From Acidobacteriota bacterium (lineage in GTDB: Bacteria; Acidobacteriota; Terriglobia; Bryobacterales; Bryobacteraceae): a stretch of DNA of 64,000 nt. The position numbers were made by a program, and so were the translations under genes. This document shows positions 26,202 to 34,888 of this stretch, piece by piece (positions within the stretch are counted from its first letter, which is position 1; each line of letters begins with the position of its first letter). The notes under the pieces were generated by a model. It searched no databases. It was not told where the DNA came from and saw only the letters and a program-made list of their open reading frames with translations. The stretch spans positions 42,721 to 106,720 of the forward strand of contig JAPKZB010000096.1 in the NCBI GenBank assembly GCA_026393985.1, in the 5' to 3' direction.

Positions 26202-27461
26202 CTACTCGTAGCGCAGCGCTTCCACCGGGTCGAGCCGCGCCGCTTTGAATGCCGGCCAAACCCCGAAAAACAGCCCGATCCCGACGCTCACGCCAAAGCC
26301 GACCCCGACCGCCCACGGCGGTACCACGCTCGGCAGCGATGGCACCAGCGCGCCCACCAACAGCGTCACCAGAATCGAAATCACAATGCCCAACAAACCG
26401 CCCAGGCCCGTCAACGTCACCGCCTCGGTCAGAAACTGAATCACAATGTCGCTCCGCCGCGCCCCCAGCGCCTTCCGCGTCCCAATCTCTTTAGTCCGCT
26501 CGGTTACGCTCACGAGCATGATGTTCATGACCCCGATGCCGCCCACCAGCAGCCCCAAGCCCGACAGCGCCGTCGAAACCAGAATAATCAGCCCGTTGAT
26601 CGAGTTGAACTGCGCAATGATCTGGTCGGCCGTGGTGATCGAGAAATCATCCTCGACCGCCGCCGGCGTCTTCCGGAACCGCCGCAGCACCCCGCGGATC
26701 TCTTCATAAGCGTCATCGCGCTGGCCCGGGTAGGCCTTGGCCGTGACGCTGAAGCGGTCGATGCCCGGGTAGCGCAGCCGCGCCACCGAAAGCGGAACCG
26801 TCACCTGCCGGTCCAGCGGATTCTCTCCGAAAAAGCCACCCTTGGCCTCCTCGGTCACCCCGATGACGGCATACTCCTGGCCGGCGACCGTGATCGTCTG
26901 CCCTACCGCCCCGCCGGTCGGGAACAGCGCCTGAGCTAGCTTCGGACCAATAATGCATACCCGCGCGGCCCGCTGCTCCTCTTCGGGCGTAAACGGCCGG
27001 CCGGCGATAAAGTTCCGCGGGTTGGTGACAAACACTGTCGCCGAAGCGCCCTGCATGCTCACCTGATCCGACTCGAAACCCGGCACCTTCGCCGTGATCG
27101 GATTCCGTCCGATAATGCCGGGCAGAAACATCGTGACGCTCGTCTCCTGCACCGACGGCACTAGTCGTTTGATCAGCGCCGCGTACTCCGGCCCCACCGG
27201 CCGCCGCCGCAACTCCTTCACGCGCGGCTCCCCGTTCGGATCGCCCGAGTAGCGGCCAACAAAGATGTTGTCCGGGCCGAACTCGGCGAAAAACGTCGTG
27301 ATGCCCTGCTGCAAACCCGTCAACAGGCTCGACACCGTGACCACCGTGGTAATCCCGATCACAATCCCGAGAATCGTCAACAGCGAGCGGAAGCGGTTCG
27401 TCCACACCGCGTCGAGCGCCACCCCAATCGTCTCCGTCAACGAAATCGTTCCTACGGTCAT
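26202..27461 (-). CDS. MacB-like ABC transporter permease (second of pair)
   Basis: A 419-residue permease with the MacB layout: one membrane helix (FRSLLTILGIVIGITTVVTVSSLL), a periplasmic MacB_PCD domain (about 45-270), then three helices with the FtsX signature GVMNIMLVSVTERTKEIGTRKALGAR. The end DPVEALRYE is typical. It has no ATPase domain. It lies 9 nt behind a paralogous permease and has an AGGGAGA ribosome-binding site. MacB/LolC-like complexes couple ATP hydrolysis to export or extraction of lipoproteins, peptides or drugs; the ATPase must be encoded elsewhere. A heterodimer with the upstream gene product is likely. Confidence 0.88.
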   Translation of the reverse strand: MTVGTISLTETIGVALDAVWTNRFRSLLTILGIVIGITTVVTVSSLLTGLQQGITTFFAEFGPDNIFVGRYSGDPNGEPRVKELRRRPVGPEYAALIKRLVPSVQETSVTMFLPGIIGRNPITAKVPGFESDQVSMQGASATVFVTNPRNFIAGRPFTPEEEQRAARVCIIGPKLAQALFPTGGAVGQTITVAGQEYAVIGVTEEAKGGFFGENPLDRQVTVPLSVARLRYPGIDRFSVTAKAYPGQRDDAYEEIRGVLRRFRKTPAAVEDDFSITTADQIIAQFNSINGLIILVSTALSGLGLLVGGIGVMNIMLVSVTERTKEIGTRKALGARRSDIVIQFLTEAVTLTGLGGLLGIVISILVTLLVGALVPSLPSVVPPWAVGVGFGVSVGIGLFFGVWPAFKAARLDPVEALRYE

Positions 27462-27470
27462 CCGTTCTCC

Positions 27471-28721
27471 CTAATCGGCCCGCAACGCCTCTACCGGATC
27501 GAGGCTCGCCGCCTTCGACGCCGGATACCAGCCCGAAATCACCCCCACCGCGCTCGACACGAAGATCGCCAGGAAAATATAGGCGCCCGTAATCTCGAGC
27601 GGCGCGTTGAAGGCAATCGAAAGCCCCTCGGCCAGCACATAAGCCAGCCCCAGTCCCACCAATCCCCCGACCAGCGACATCATCAGCGACTCAATCAAAA
27701 ACTGGAGCAGAATATCGCTCTTGCGCGCCCCGAGCGATTTGCGCACGCCAATCTCCCGCGTCCGTTCCGTCACACTCACGAGCATGATGTTCATGATGAC
27801 GATGCCGCCCACGACGAGGGAAATCATCGTCACCGGCACCACCACCACCTTGATCAGACCCAGGACCTGGTCAATGAACGCCCGGATCGAATCCGGCGTC
27901 AGAAAGTCAAAGTTGTCCGCTTGGCCCGGCCGCGTCCGGAACCGCGTCCGCAGCGCCATGCGCGTAATGTCCAGGCTCTCATCGAGCGTTAGCCCCGTCC
28001 CTGGACGCGGCTTGGCGAAAATCGTAATATTGTTGGCCGGGCCGATAATCCGCGTGAACACCGCCGATGGAATATAGACCGAATTGTCCTGCGACCGTCC
28101 CCCGGCGTTGCCGAGTTTCTCCTGTACGCCGAGCACGGTGAACTCATAGCCGCGCACGATGATCTTGCCCCCAATCGGCGAAACTCCCACAAACAGCTTC
28201 TCGCGCACCTCGTCGCCAATCACGCAGACATACTGCCGCGTCTGCTCCTCCTGCTCGGTAAAGAACCGGCCATCGGTCAGCACGACATCGCGAATGCTCG
28301 GCAGCACGGCACCGGTACCCAGAATGGCCGCGCCTTCGTAGGTGATGTCGTCGCGCTTGATGTCTTCAACGCGCGTTCGGTATGGCGCGTACAGAATCTG
28401 GTCGCCCGTCGTCAGCCGCAGGTACTCCAGATCGTCCGGGCGGATCTGCTTGTTCACCCGCAGTTTTTCGGCCCGCTCCTTGCGTGTCAACCGGCCTACG
28501 TTGGCAATCTGGGCGATCAGGTAAGTCTCGCTGCCAAACGCCTTCGAGGTCGTCACCTCGGCATAGTTGCCCAATCCCTCAATGGCCGCACCCACCAGCA
28601 CCACGCTGGTGACGCCGATAATGATTCCCAACAGCGTGAGGAACGTCCGTAGTTTATGAGCCCGCAGCGAACTGGCGGCCAAGCCAATGGCGGTAAGTAG
28701 TTTTTGGCGAAAAGAAGACAC
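27471..28721 (-). CDS. MacB-like ABC transporter permease (first of pair)
   Basis: A 416-residue permease from a GTG start. It shares the architecture of the next gene: helix TFLTLLGIIIGVTSVVLVGAA, a periplasmic domain, and VIMNIMLVSVTERTREIGVRKSLGAR followed by two more helices, ending DPVEALRAD. Sequence similarity in the cytoplasmic loop indicates the pair arose by duplication. No MacB-type ATPase or membrane-fusion protein gene is in the window. It is divergent from the pseudopilin gene across 106 nt. Confidence 0.88.
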   Translation of the reverse strand: MSSFRQKLLTAIGLAASSLRAHKLRTFLTLLGIIIGVTSVVLVGAAIEGLGNYAEVTTSKAFGSETYLIAQIANVGRLTRKERAEKLRVNKQIRPDDLEYLRLTTGDQILYAPYRTRVEDIKRDDITYEGAAILGTGAVLPSIRDVVLTDGRFFTEQEEQTRQYVCVIGDEVREKLFVGVSPIGGKIIVRGYEFTVLGVQEKLGNAGGRSQDNSVYIPSAVFTRIIGPANNITIFAKPRPGTGLTLDESLDITRMALRTRFRTRPGQADNFDFLTPDSIRAFIDQVLGLIKVVVVPVTMISLVVGGIVIMNIMLVSVTERTREIGVRKSLGARKSDILLQFLIESLMMSLVGGLVGLGLAYVLAEGLSIAFNAPLEITGAYIFLAIFVSSAVGVISGWYPASKAASLDPVEALRAD

Positions 28722-28813
28722 AAGCCCTTATCACCAGAATGACACAGCCCCACGCCCGCTTAAAGAAAAGGTGCAGAAATCTCTCCACGCTACTGCTTCG
28801 CTTAGCGTCATAG

Positions 28814-28819
28814 CATAAT
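28814..28819 (+). promoter_or_regulatory. Putative -10 box of the pseudopilin gene
   Basis: CATAAT (5 of 6 to TATAAT) lies 8 nt before the ATG at 28828, giving a leaderless or nearly leaderless transcript. Confidence 0.4.
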
Positions 28820-28827
28820 GAGTCTGT

Positions 28828-29310
28828 ATGCGAAACCTTGCCGCTTCTAATCGCCGGATCACCCGCCGGGGCTTCACTCTCATGGAACTGATGATCGTCG
28901 TCGCCATCATCTTCGTGATTTTGGCCATCGCCGTGCCCAAGTACAATCAGTCCAAAATGCTGGCGAACGAAACGGCCGCCACCCGCATGATCGGCACCAT
29001 TCACACCACGCAAGCCCAGTACCAGAGCCAGTTCGGCCGCTACGCCGTGACCTTGCAGGAGCTCGGACCGCCAGCCAGCGGCCAGCCCAGCGCCGCCGCC
29101 GCCGACCTCATCCCCGGCGACCTCTCCACGGGCCGCAAAGGCGGCTTCAACTTCCAGATGCAGGGCACCCCAGGCGGCTACACGCTCACCGTCACCCCGG
29201 AATCCTACAACGGATCCGGTCGTCGCAGCTTCTTCTCTGACCAGAGCATGGTGATCCGGGAAAACTGGGGTCCGGAGGCGGCTACCGCCTCGAGTAATGA
29301 AATCAAGTAA
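28828..29310 (+). CDS. Type IV pilin / type II secretion pseudopilin-like protein
   Basis: A 160-residue prepilin with a basic leader (MRNLAASNRRITRRG) and the prepilin peptidase site G|FTLMELMIVVAIIFVILAI. The conserved Glu at +5 and hydrophobic helix needed for fibre assembly are intact. The C-terminal globular part (about 50-160) is small, with a DLIPGDLSTGRKGGFNFQMQ stretch as in GspG-like pseudopilins. No assembly ATPase, secretin or peptidase gene is nearby, so it is an orphan minor pilin or pseudopilin. It stands alone between the divergent permeases and the DUF5666-like gene. Confidence 0.85.
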   Translation: MRNLAASNRRITRRGFTLMELMIVVAIIFVILAIAVPKYNQSKMLANETAATRMIGTIHTTQAQYQSQFGRYAVTLQELGPPASGQPSAAAADLIPGDLSTGRKGGFNFQMQGTPGGYTLTVTPESYNGSGRRSFFSDQSMVIRENWGPEAATASSNEIK

Positions 29311-29334
29311 TAGCGCGGCTTTACAAAACTTAAA

Positions 29335-29363
29335 CTGACAGATCGGTTCCGCATCGTCATCCT
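29335..29363 (+). promoter_or_regulatory. Candidate promoter of the DUF5666-like gene
   Basis: CTGACA (29335-29340), a 17-nt spacer and CATCCT (29358-29363) form a moderate sigma-70 type promoter in the 63-nt gap behind the pseudopilin gene. Confidence 0.3.
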
Positions 29364-29379
29364 AAGTGAAGGTATGTTG

Positions 29380-30555
29380 ATGCTTCTTATCTCTCGTTTT
29401 TTCTTGTTCCTGCTGGTCAGCTTGGGCGCCTTCGCGCAACAGGCCCGCGTCCTCGGCACCGTTCAGTCCGCCCTCCCTACTCTGCAGGTCAAGACCGACC
29501 AGGGCCAGATCCTCGAAGTGGCCCTTAACGCCAGCGCCACCATCCGCAAGGTCGCCCCCGGCGCCAAGGATCTCAGCGAGGCGCAGACGGTCTCCATCGA
29601 TGACCTCGCCTCCGGCGACCGCGTCCTGCTCCGCGGAGCGCTTACCGGCGCAGCCTTTGCCGCCGACAGTATCATCCTCATGAGCTCGCGCGAAATCGCG
29701 CAAAAGAATCAGGCCCAGACCGCCGAATGGACCAAACGCGGCATCTCCGGATTGGTCGACAAGGTCGACGCCGGCGCCAATCAGCTCACGGTCATGGTCC
29801 GTGGGCCCGAAGGCCCGAAGCCTGTTAAGGTCACCGTTACTCCCAAAACAGAGATCAAGCGCTATGCCAAAGACTCGGTGAAGTTCGCCAGCGCCCAGCC
29901 CAGCAGCCTCGCCGAGATCAAAAAGGGCGACCAGCTCCGCGCCATGGGCGCCAAAAGTGAAGACGGCGCCACCGTCGATGCCGAACGCCTCATCTACGGC
30001 ACCTTCAAATCCGCCGCCGGCGTCATCACCGCCATCAATGCCGAAACCAAGGTCATCACCATCAAGGACTGGCAGACCGAAAAACCGGTCTTCATCCAAC
30101 TCTCGGCCGAAACGACGCTCAAAAAACTGCCCAATATGGGTGGCATGGGTATGGGCATGGGCCGTCCGCCGGGCATGGGCGGCCCCGGCGCGGGTGGCCC
30201 TCCTCCCGGCGGCGGCCCCGGCGGTCCTCCCCCCGGCGGTAGCCCCGGCCGCGGACCCGGCATGGGCGGCATGCGTCCTGGCGGCTTCGATCCCTCGCAG
30301 ATGATTGAACGTCTCCCGGCCTCCTCCTTTACCGATCTCACCGTCGGTGACACCCTCATGATCGCTAGCACCCCCACCCCCAAGCCCGACCAACTCGTCG
30401 CCATCACGGTCGTCGGCGGCGCCGAGCGGATCCTTTCCATGCTCACCATGCAGGCCCAGGCCAACGCCGGCGGCGGCATGGGCGGCGGCATGCGCGGTAT
30501 GGGCGGCGGCATGGGTGGCCTCGACGCCATCATGGGCATGCCCGGCATCCAGTAG
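29380..30555 (+). CDS. DUF5666-like secreted protein with Gly/Met/Pro-rich tract
   Basis: About 391 residues from the ATG at 29380, which has GAAGG 7 nt upstream; the ATG at 29374 is too close to that site. After a signal peptide (LLISRFFLFLLVSLGAFAQ) there are three similar beta-rich units resembling DUF5666 (VLGTVQSALPTLQVKTDQG; GISGLVDKVDAGANQLTVMV; AAGVITAINAETKVITIKD). Near residue 250 a tract of about 50 residues is almost only Gly, Met and Pro (GGMGMGMGRPPGMGG), and a second Gly/Met tract ends the protein. Function unknown. The next gene, 34 nt downstream, is an outer-membrane receptor carrying a similar tract, so the two may be co-expressed and interact. Confidence 0.7.
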   Translation: MLLISRFFLFLLVSLGAFAQQARVLGTVQSALPTLQVKTDQGQILEVALNASATIRKVAPGAKDLSEAQTVSIDDLASGDRVLLRGALTGAAFAADSIILMSSREIAQKNQAQTAEWTKRGISGLVDKVDAGANQLTVMVRGPEGPKPVKVTVTPKTEIKRYAKDSVKFASAQPSSLAEIKKGDQLRAMGAKSEDGATVDAERLIYGTFKSAAGVITAINAETKVITIKDWQTEKPVFIQLSAETTLKKLPNMGGMGMGMGRPPGMGGPGAGGPPPGGGPGGPPPGGSPGRGPGMGGMRPGGFDPSQMIERLPASSFTDLTVGDTLMIASTPTPKPDQLVAITVVGGAERILSMLTMQAQANAGGGMGGGMRGMGGGMGGLDAIMGMPGIQ

Positions 30556-30589
30556 CCCCGAAAACGAATCTACCCCCGAGGACCTCTTC

Positions 30590-33538
30590 ATGACTCGCCT
30601 GCTCTTCGTGTCTCTGCTCTTTCTTTCGGCGCTCGCCGCCCAGATCTCTACCATCAAAGGCCGCATCACCGACCCCTCGGACGCCGTCGTCCCTGGCGCC
30701 GTCGTCACCCTGCGCAAAGCCGGCTCCCGCGAACAGCGGCAGTCCACCAACCAGGAGGGCGTCTACGAGTTCAAAAACGTGCAGCCCGGCGCCTACACCC
30801 TCCGCGTTCAAAAACCCGGCTTCTCCCTCTATGCCGCCGATGGTATCCCCATCTCCGGCCTTTCGACCTTCGACGTGCGCCTCACCCTCGCTAAAGACGC
30901 CCAGACCCTAAAAGTCGAAGAGGAGCAGAACGCCGTCACCACCGACGCCCAGCAAAACGCCGGCGCCCTCGTCCTCCGCGAAGCCGAACTCAAGAGCCTC
31001 TCGGACGACCCCGACCAACTCGCCCAGGAACTCCAGGCCCTCGCCGGTCCCGGCGCCGGGCCCAACGGCGGCCAGATCTTCATCGACGGCTTCACCGGCG
31101 GCCGCCTCCCCCCAAAATCCTCCATCCGCGAAATCCGCATCAACCAGAACCCCTACTCCGCCGAGTTCGACCGCATCGGCTTCGGCCGCATCGAAATCCT
31201 CACCAAGCCCGGTACCGACAAGTTCCGCGGTGATGCCTTTTTCAATTTCTCTGACGAAAGCCTCAACTCCCGCAACCCCTTCTCGAACAACAAACCGCCC
31301 TACCAGTCCCGCCTCTTCGGCGGCCGCATCAGCGGACCCATCAACAAGAAATCCTCCTTCGGACTCGACGCCGAAGCCCGCAATGTCGATGAAAACGCCG
31401 TCATCAACGCTACCCTGCTCGACACCGCCCTGCAGCCCTTTCGCCTTCAGCAGGGCGTCGTCACCCCGCAGACCCGCTATAACATCGGCAGCCGCGTCGA
31501 CTACGCCCTCAACGACAAAAATACCCTGGTCGCCCGCTACAACTTCTCCCCCATTACCAACCAAAACCAGGGCGTCGGCCAGTTCACGCTCCCTTCGCGC
31601 GCCTTCTCCACCAAAGACACCGACCACACCCTCCAGCTAACCGAAACGGCCATCCTCAGCAGTTCGATGATCAACGAGACCCGCTTCCAGTACAACCACT
31701 CCAACACCCGCCAGCTGGGCGATAACTCCGTGGCCGCCCTGGAAGTCCTCGAATCCTTCTCCGGCGGCGGCGTCCAGGTCGGCAACTCGAGCCAGGTCAC
31801 CAAACGCGCCGAACTCCAAAACATCTCGACCCTCATCAAAGGCCGGCACAGCATCAAGTGGGGCGGCCGCCTCCGCGCCGGCTCGAACGCCGATACCTCG
31901 CCCAATAACTTCGGCGGCACCTTCACCTTCGCCGGCGGCTTCGTCAACGGCGAGCAGATCACCTCGCTCGAACGCTACCGCCGCACGCTGCTCTTCCAGC
32001 AGCAGGGCCTCTCTCCGGCCGAAATCCGCGCCCGCGGCGGCGGCGCCACCCAGTTCTCCATCAACGGCGGCAATCCCCTCGCCACCGTCCGCCAAACCGA
32101 CATCGGCCTCTTCCTCACCGACGATTGGCGCATCAAACCCAACCTCACCTTCTCGGCCGGCCTCCGCTGGGAAGACCAGACCAACATCTCAAACCACAAC
32201 AACCTCGCCCCCCGCATCGGCCTCACCTGGGGCGTCGACGGCGGCGCCAACAAGGCCGCCAAGTCCGTCCTTCGCGTCGGCACCGGCATCTTCTACGACC
32301 GCCTCGGCGAAAACCTCACCCTCCAAGCCCTGCGGTTTAACGGCTCCAACCAAGTGAACTACATCGTCCAGAATCCGGACTTCTTCCCCACCATTCCCTC
32401 CCTCAGCACCCTCGGCCGGTTCCAGACCCAGCAGACCATCCGCAGTCTCTACGGCGATATTCGAACGCCGTACCAGATCCAAACCTCCATCGGCATCGAC
32501 CGCCAACTGCCCCGCAACACCACCGTCGCCGTCAACTACGTCTTCAGCCGCGGCGTCCACACCCTTCGCACCCGCAACATCAACGCCCCGCTCAACGGCG
32601 TCTTCCCCTACGGCCCCATCGGTAACCTCTTCCAGTACGAATCCACCGGCTTCTCGCGGCAGAACCAGCTGATCACCAACTTCAACACTCGCTTCAGCCC
32701 CCGCGTCAGCCTCTTCGGCGTCTACCTCCTCGGCCGCGCCCGCAGCGATGCCGACGGCACCGGCTCCTTCCCCGCCGACAATTACAACCTGCGCAACGAA
32801 TACAGCTACTCGGCCTTCGACGTCCGTCACCGTTTCATCCTCGGCGGCAGCGCCGCGGCCAAGTGGGGCATCTCCTTCAACCCCTTCATCATCGCCTCCA
32901 CCGGCGCGCCGTTTAACATCACCACCGGCCGCGACAACAACCTCGACACCCAGTTCAACGACCGCCCGGCGTTCGCCAACGGCGCCACCGGCTCTGGCGT
33001 CGTCCGCACCTCCTTCGGCGACTTCCTCACCACCCCCGGCCCCAACGACGTCATCATCCCGCGCAACTACGGCCGCGGCCCCGGTTCCTTCACCATCAAC
33101 CTCCGCGCCAGCCGCACCTTCGGCTTCGGCAAAACCGGCGAATCCGGCATCAACGACGGCGGCATGCCCCCGGGCATGGGCGGCGGTCGCGGACCCGGCG
33201 GCGGCGGCCCGCCCCCGGGCATGGTCATGGGCGGCGGACGGGGAGGACCCGGCGGCGGGCGCGGCGGCCCCGGCGGCATGTTCGGCGGCGCCTCCACCGG
33301 CAAACGCTACAACCTTACCGTCTCCGTTCAGGCCCGCAACCTGCTCAATCACGTCAACCCGGCGCAACCCACCGGCAACCTCTCCTCGCCCCTGTTCGGT
33401 ATCTCCACGCAGCTTGGCGGCGGCTTCGGCCCCCGGCCCGGCGGCGGTGGCGGTGGCCCCGGTGGTGGCCCCGGCGGTGGAGGAGGCGGCGCCGCGGCCA
33501 ACCGCCTCATCGAACTCCAGCTCCGCTTCTCGTTCTGA
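30590..33538 (+). CDS. Oar-like TonB-dependent receptor with carboxypeptidase-regulatory domain (receptor 1)
   Basis: A 982-residue outer-membrane protein; the ATG at 30590 gives a proper signal peptide (MTRLLFVSLLFLSALAAQ). Residues about 20-105 are a CarboxypepD_reg-like beta sandwich (STIKGRITDPSDAVVPGAVVTLRK ... VQPGAYTLRVQKPGF). A plug-like region with QIFIDGFTGGRLPPKSSIREIRINQNPYSAEFDRIGFG follows, then a large beta barrel ending with aromatic SF. Such Oar-like proteins import or bind large ligands. Unusually, late in the barrel near residues 860-900 there is a Gly/Pro/Met tract (PPGMGGGRGPGGGG), and a second Gly tract lies near 945-965. The gene is followed by two long palindromic repeats. 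Confidence 0.85.
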   Translation: MTRLLFVSLLFLSALAAQISTIKGRITDPSDAVVPGAVVTLRKAGSREQRQSTNQEGVYEFKNVQPGAYTLRVQKPGFSLYAADGIPISGLSTFDVRLTLAKDAQTLKVEEEQNAVTTDAQQNAGALVLREAELKSLSDDPDQLAQELQALAGPGAGPNGGQIFIDGFTGGRLPPKSSIREIRINQNPYSAEFDRIGFGRIEILTKPGTDKFRGDAFFNFSDESLNSRNPFSNNKPPYQSRLFGGRISGPINKKSSFGLDAEARNVDENAVINATLLDTALQPFRLQQGVVTPQTRYNIGSRVDYALNDKNTLVARYNFSPITNQNQGVGQFTLPSRAFSTKDTDHTLQLTETAILSSSMINETRFQYNHSNTRQLGDNSVAALEVLESFSGGGVQVGNSSQVTKRAELQNISTLIKGRHSIKWGGRLRAGSNADTSPNNFGGTFTFAGGFVNGEQITSLERYRRTLLFQQQGLSPAEIRARGGGATQFSINGGNPLATVRQTDIGLFLTDDWRIKPNLTFSAGLRWEDQTNISNHNNLAPRIGLTWGVDGGANKAAKSVLRVGTGIFYDRLGENLTLQALRFNGSNQVNYIVQNPDFFPTIPSLSTLGRFQTQQTIRSLYGDIRTPYQIQTSIGIDRQLPRNTTVAVNYVFSRGVHTLRTRNINAPLNGVFPYGPIGNLFQYESTGFSRQNQLITNFNTRFSPRVSLFGVYLLGRARSDADGTGSFPADNYNLRNEYSYSAFDVRHRFILGGSAAAKWGISFNPFIIASTGAPFNITTGRDNNLDTQFNDRPAFANGATGSGVVRTSFGDFLTTPGPNDVIIPRNYGRGPGSFTINLRASRTFGFGKTGESGINDGGMPPGMGGGRGPGGGGPPPGMVMGGGRGGPGGGRGGPGGMFGGASTGKRYNLTVSVQARNLLNHVNPAQPTGNLSSPLFGISTQLGGGFGPRPGGGGGGPGGGPGGGGGGAAANRLIELQLRFSF

Positions 33539-33544
33539 GGAGCC

Positions 33545-33624
33545 GCGCACAACGGACTCGCTTCGGCCCGGCAGGAGGGCGAGCTCCTTGCCCCTTTCAC
33601 GCCGGGCCTGCCCGGCCTGTGCGC
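33545..33624. repeat. Palindromic repeat, long form, copy 1
   Basis: An 80-bp unit bounded by GCGCACA and TGTGCGC. Inside, GGCCCGGC pairs with GCCGGGCC and AGGAG with CTCCT, giving nested arms. It begins 6 nt after the receptor 1 stop codon, in the convergent gap before the sialidase-like gene. The first 20 bases and the last 8 recur in the short form near 63.9 kb. Confidence 0.75.
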
Positions 33625-33636
33625 TCTTTTGAACAC

Positions 33637-33717
33637 GCGCACAACGGACTCGCTTCAGCCCGGCAGGAGGGGCGAGTTCCTTGCCCCTTTCACGCCGGGC
33701 CTGCGCGGCCTGTGCGC
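33637..33717. repeat. Palindromic repeat, long form, copy 2
   Basis: An 81-bp unit nearly identical to copy 1 (a few substitutions and one extra G), separated from it by 12 nt. It ends 2 nt before the stop codon of the convergent sialidase-like gene. The pair fills almost the whole gap and could terminate transcription from both sides. Confidence 0.75.
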
Positions 33718-33719
33718 TT

Positions 33720-34886
33720 CTAAGCCTCCGGCGCCCGCAGCGCCGCCACCGGGATCACCGCCAGCTCCGCGCTGTTGTTGTTCCCCCGGCGGCCCCCGCT
33801 GTTCGAGTAGCCGACGTAGAGCGAGCCCCGGTGCTCCACCGCGTACGGGTAGGCGAGCCGGGAGCCCGGATGCGACTCGCCGCCCGCCGCGTGCTCGGCG
33901 TTCCGAATCCGGAACACCCGGCTGAACAGCGGCTGCCCGGGCCGCGTCACGGCAATCGTTAACGGCGCCCGCTGCCCCTTGGTGTCCGCCGTCGTCGTGC
34001 CGATCAGATAGCGCTGCCCGGTGCTCAGCGTCCCGGCGTAGGGTTTCGAAGTCGCCATCGGCAGGTTGGCCGGCCGCTGCGGGCTCCACGTCCGTCCCCC
34101 GTCGCGGCTGCGCGAAACCAGCGCCACCGCCTCTGCGCCGTAGCGGGCGATGTTCAACACCTCATCCCCCGCGATCACCACCGTCGATTCGCCCCACATC
34201 GTCCCCAGCGACGGATCCCGCTGGATCACCACATGCTCCCATCGCGTGAAGTCATCACCCTGGCTGATGGCCACCGAGGCCGGTTCCCCGTTGCCCACGT
34301 CAAAGCCCGCCAGGATCCAGTTCCCGTTCCGCATCCGCAGCGGCTCCTGCATCGGCCAGAAGCCCCCCCGCACAACCACCCCCCGCGGCTCCCACCGGCG
34401 CCTCGCTTCATCGAGCACATAGGCCCGGCAATGGACATTCTTCCGTTCGCCTGAAAAGGCGCCCAGAAACGCCCACAGCTTGCCGCGGTGCGAGAGAAAC
34501 GAGCCGTGGCTGATGGCCACCTCCGGCGTGCCTTTGTCCATGTCGAAGACGGCGCTCCAGCTCTGGCCCCCGTCTTCGCTCACGCGCCAACGGGCCTCTT
34601 CGCCCGTCGTGTTCTCCGGGTTCTTGTTATGGGCGAACGAGGCGTACAGCTTGCCCTGGTGCCAGGCCAACCCCACCCCGTGCAGAAAGCCGTAGCCGCC
34701 GTCCTGCTCCGGTTCGTACTTCTTGATCACTGAAAACCGCACACCCGGCAGCTCCGCCAACTCCGCCGCCCGCGGCACCGCCCGTCCCGGATCCCAAATC
34801 GTCTCCGCGCCGGTTTCCGCCCAGGCCGCCTGCCCCCACGCTCCGCCCGCCAGCGCCGCCAGCAGCTCTCTTCGATTCATGCTCAT
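33720..34886 (-). CDS. Sialidase/BNR-repeat family exported protein
   Basis: A 388-residue protein with a Tat-like leader (MNRRELLAALAGGAWGQAAWA). Two Asp-box turns are visible, SEDGGQSWS at 103-111 and SRDGGRTWS at 260-268, with beta-propeller-like spacing; a third may be VGYSNSGGR. Exo-alpha-sialidases of GH33 carry such boxes plus an arginine triad that I cannot confirm here, so another six-bladed glycosidase or binding role is possible. It lies 2 nt behind an aldolase gene of the NAL/DHDPS family with the NanA-like GSTGE motif, in an operon led by an IclR regulator. That context favours release and breakdown of an acidic sugar. Confidence 0.7.
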   Translation of the reverse strand: MSMNRRELLAALAGGAWGQAAWAETGAETIWDPGRAVPRAAELAELPGVRFSVIKKYEPEQDGGYGFLHGVGLAWHQGKLYASFAHNKNPENTTGEEARWRVSEDGGQSWSAVFDMDKGTPEVAISHGSFLSHRGKLWAFLGAFSGERKNVHCRAYVLDEARRRWEPRGVVVRGGFWPMQEPLRMRNGNWILAGFDVGNGEPASVAISQGDDFTRWEHVVIQRDPSLGTMWGESTVVIAGDEVLNIARYGAEAVALVSRSRDGGRTWSPQRPANLPMATSKPYAGTLSTGQRYLIGTTTADTKGQRAPLTIAVTRPGQPLFSRVFRIRNAEHAAGGESHPGSRLAYPYAVEHRGSLYVGYSNSGGRRGNNNSAELAVIPVAALRAPEA

Positions 34887-34888
34887 GG

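Noticed and set aside
26202..28721. Complete MacAB efflux system
   Set aside because: Only two permeases are present; no ATPase, membrane-fusion or outer-membrane channel gene is in the window.
33545..33717. CRISPR array
   Set aside because: Only two units of about 80 bp with a 12-nt spacer and no cas genes; the units are palindromic and multi-armed, not repeat-spacer.
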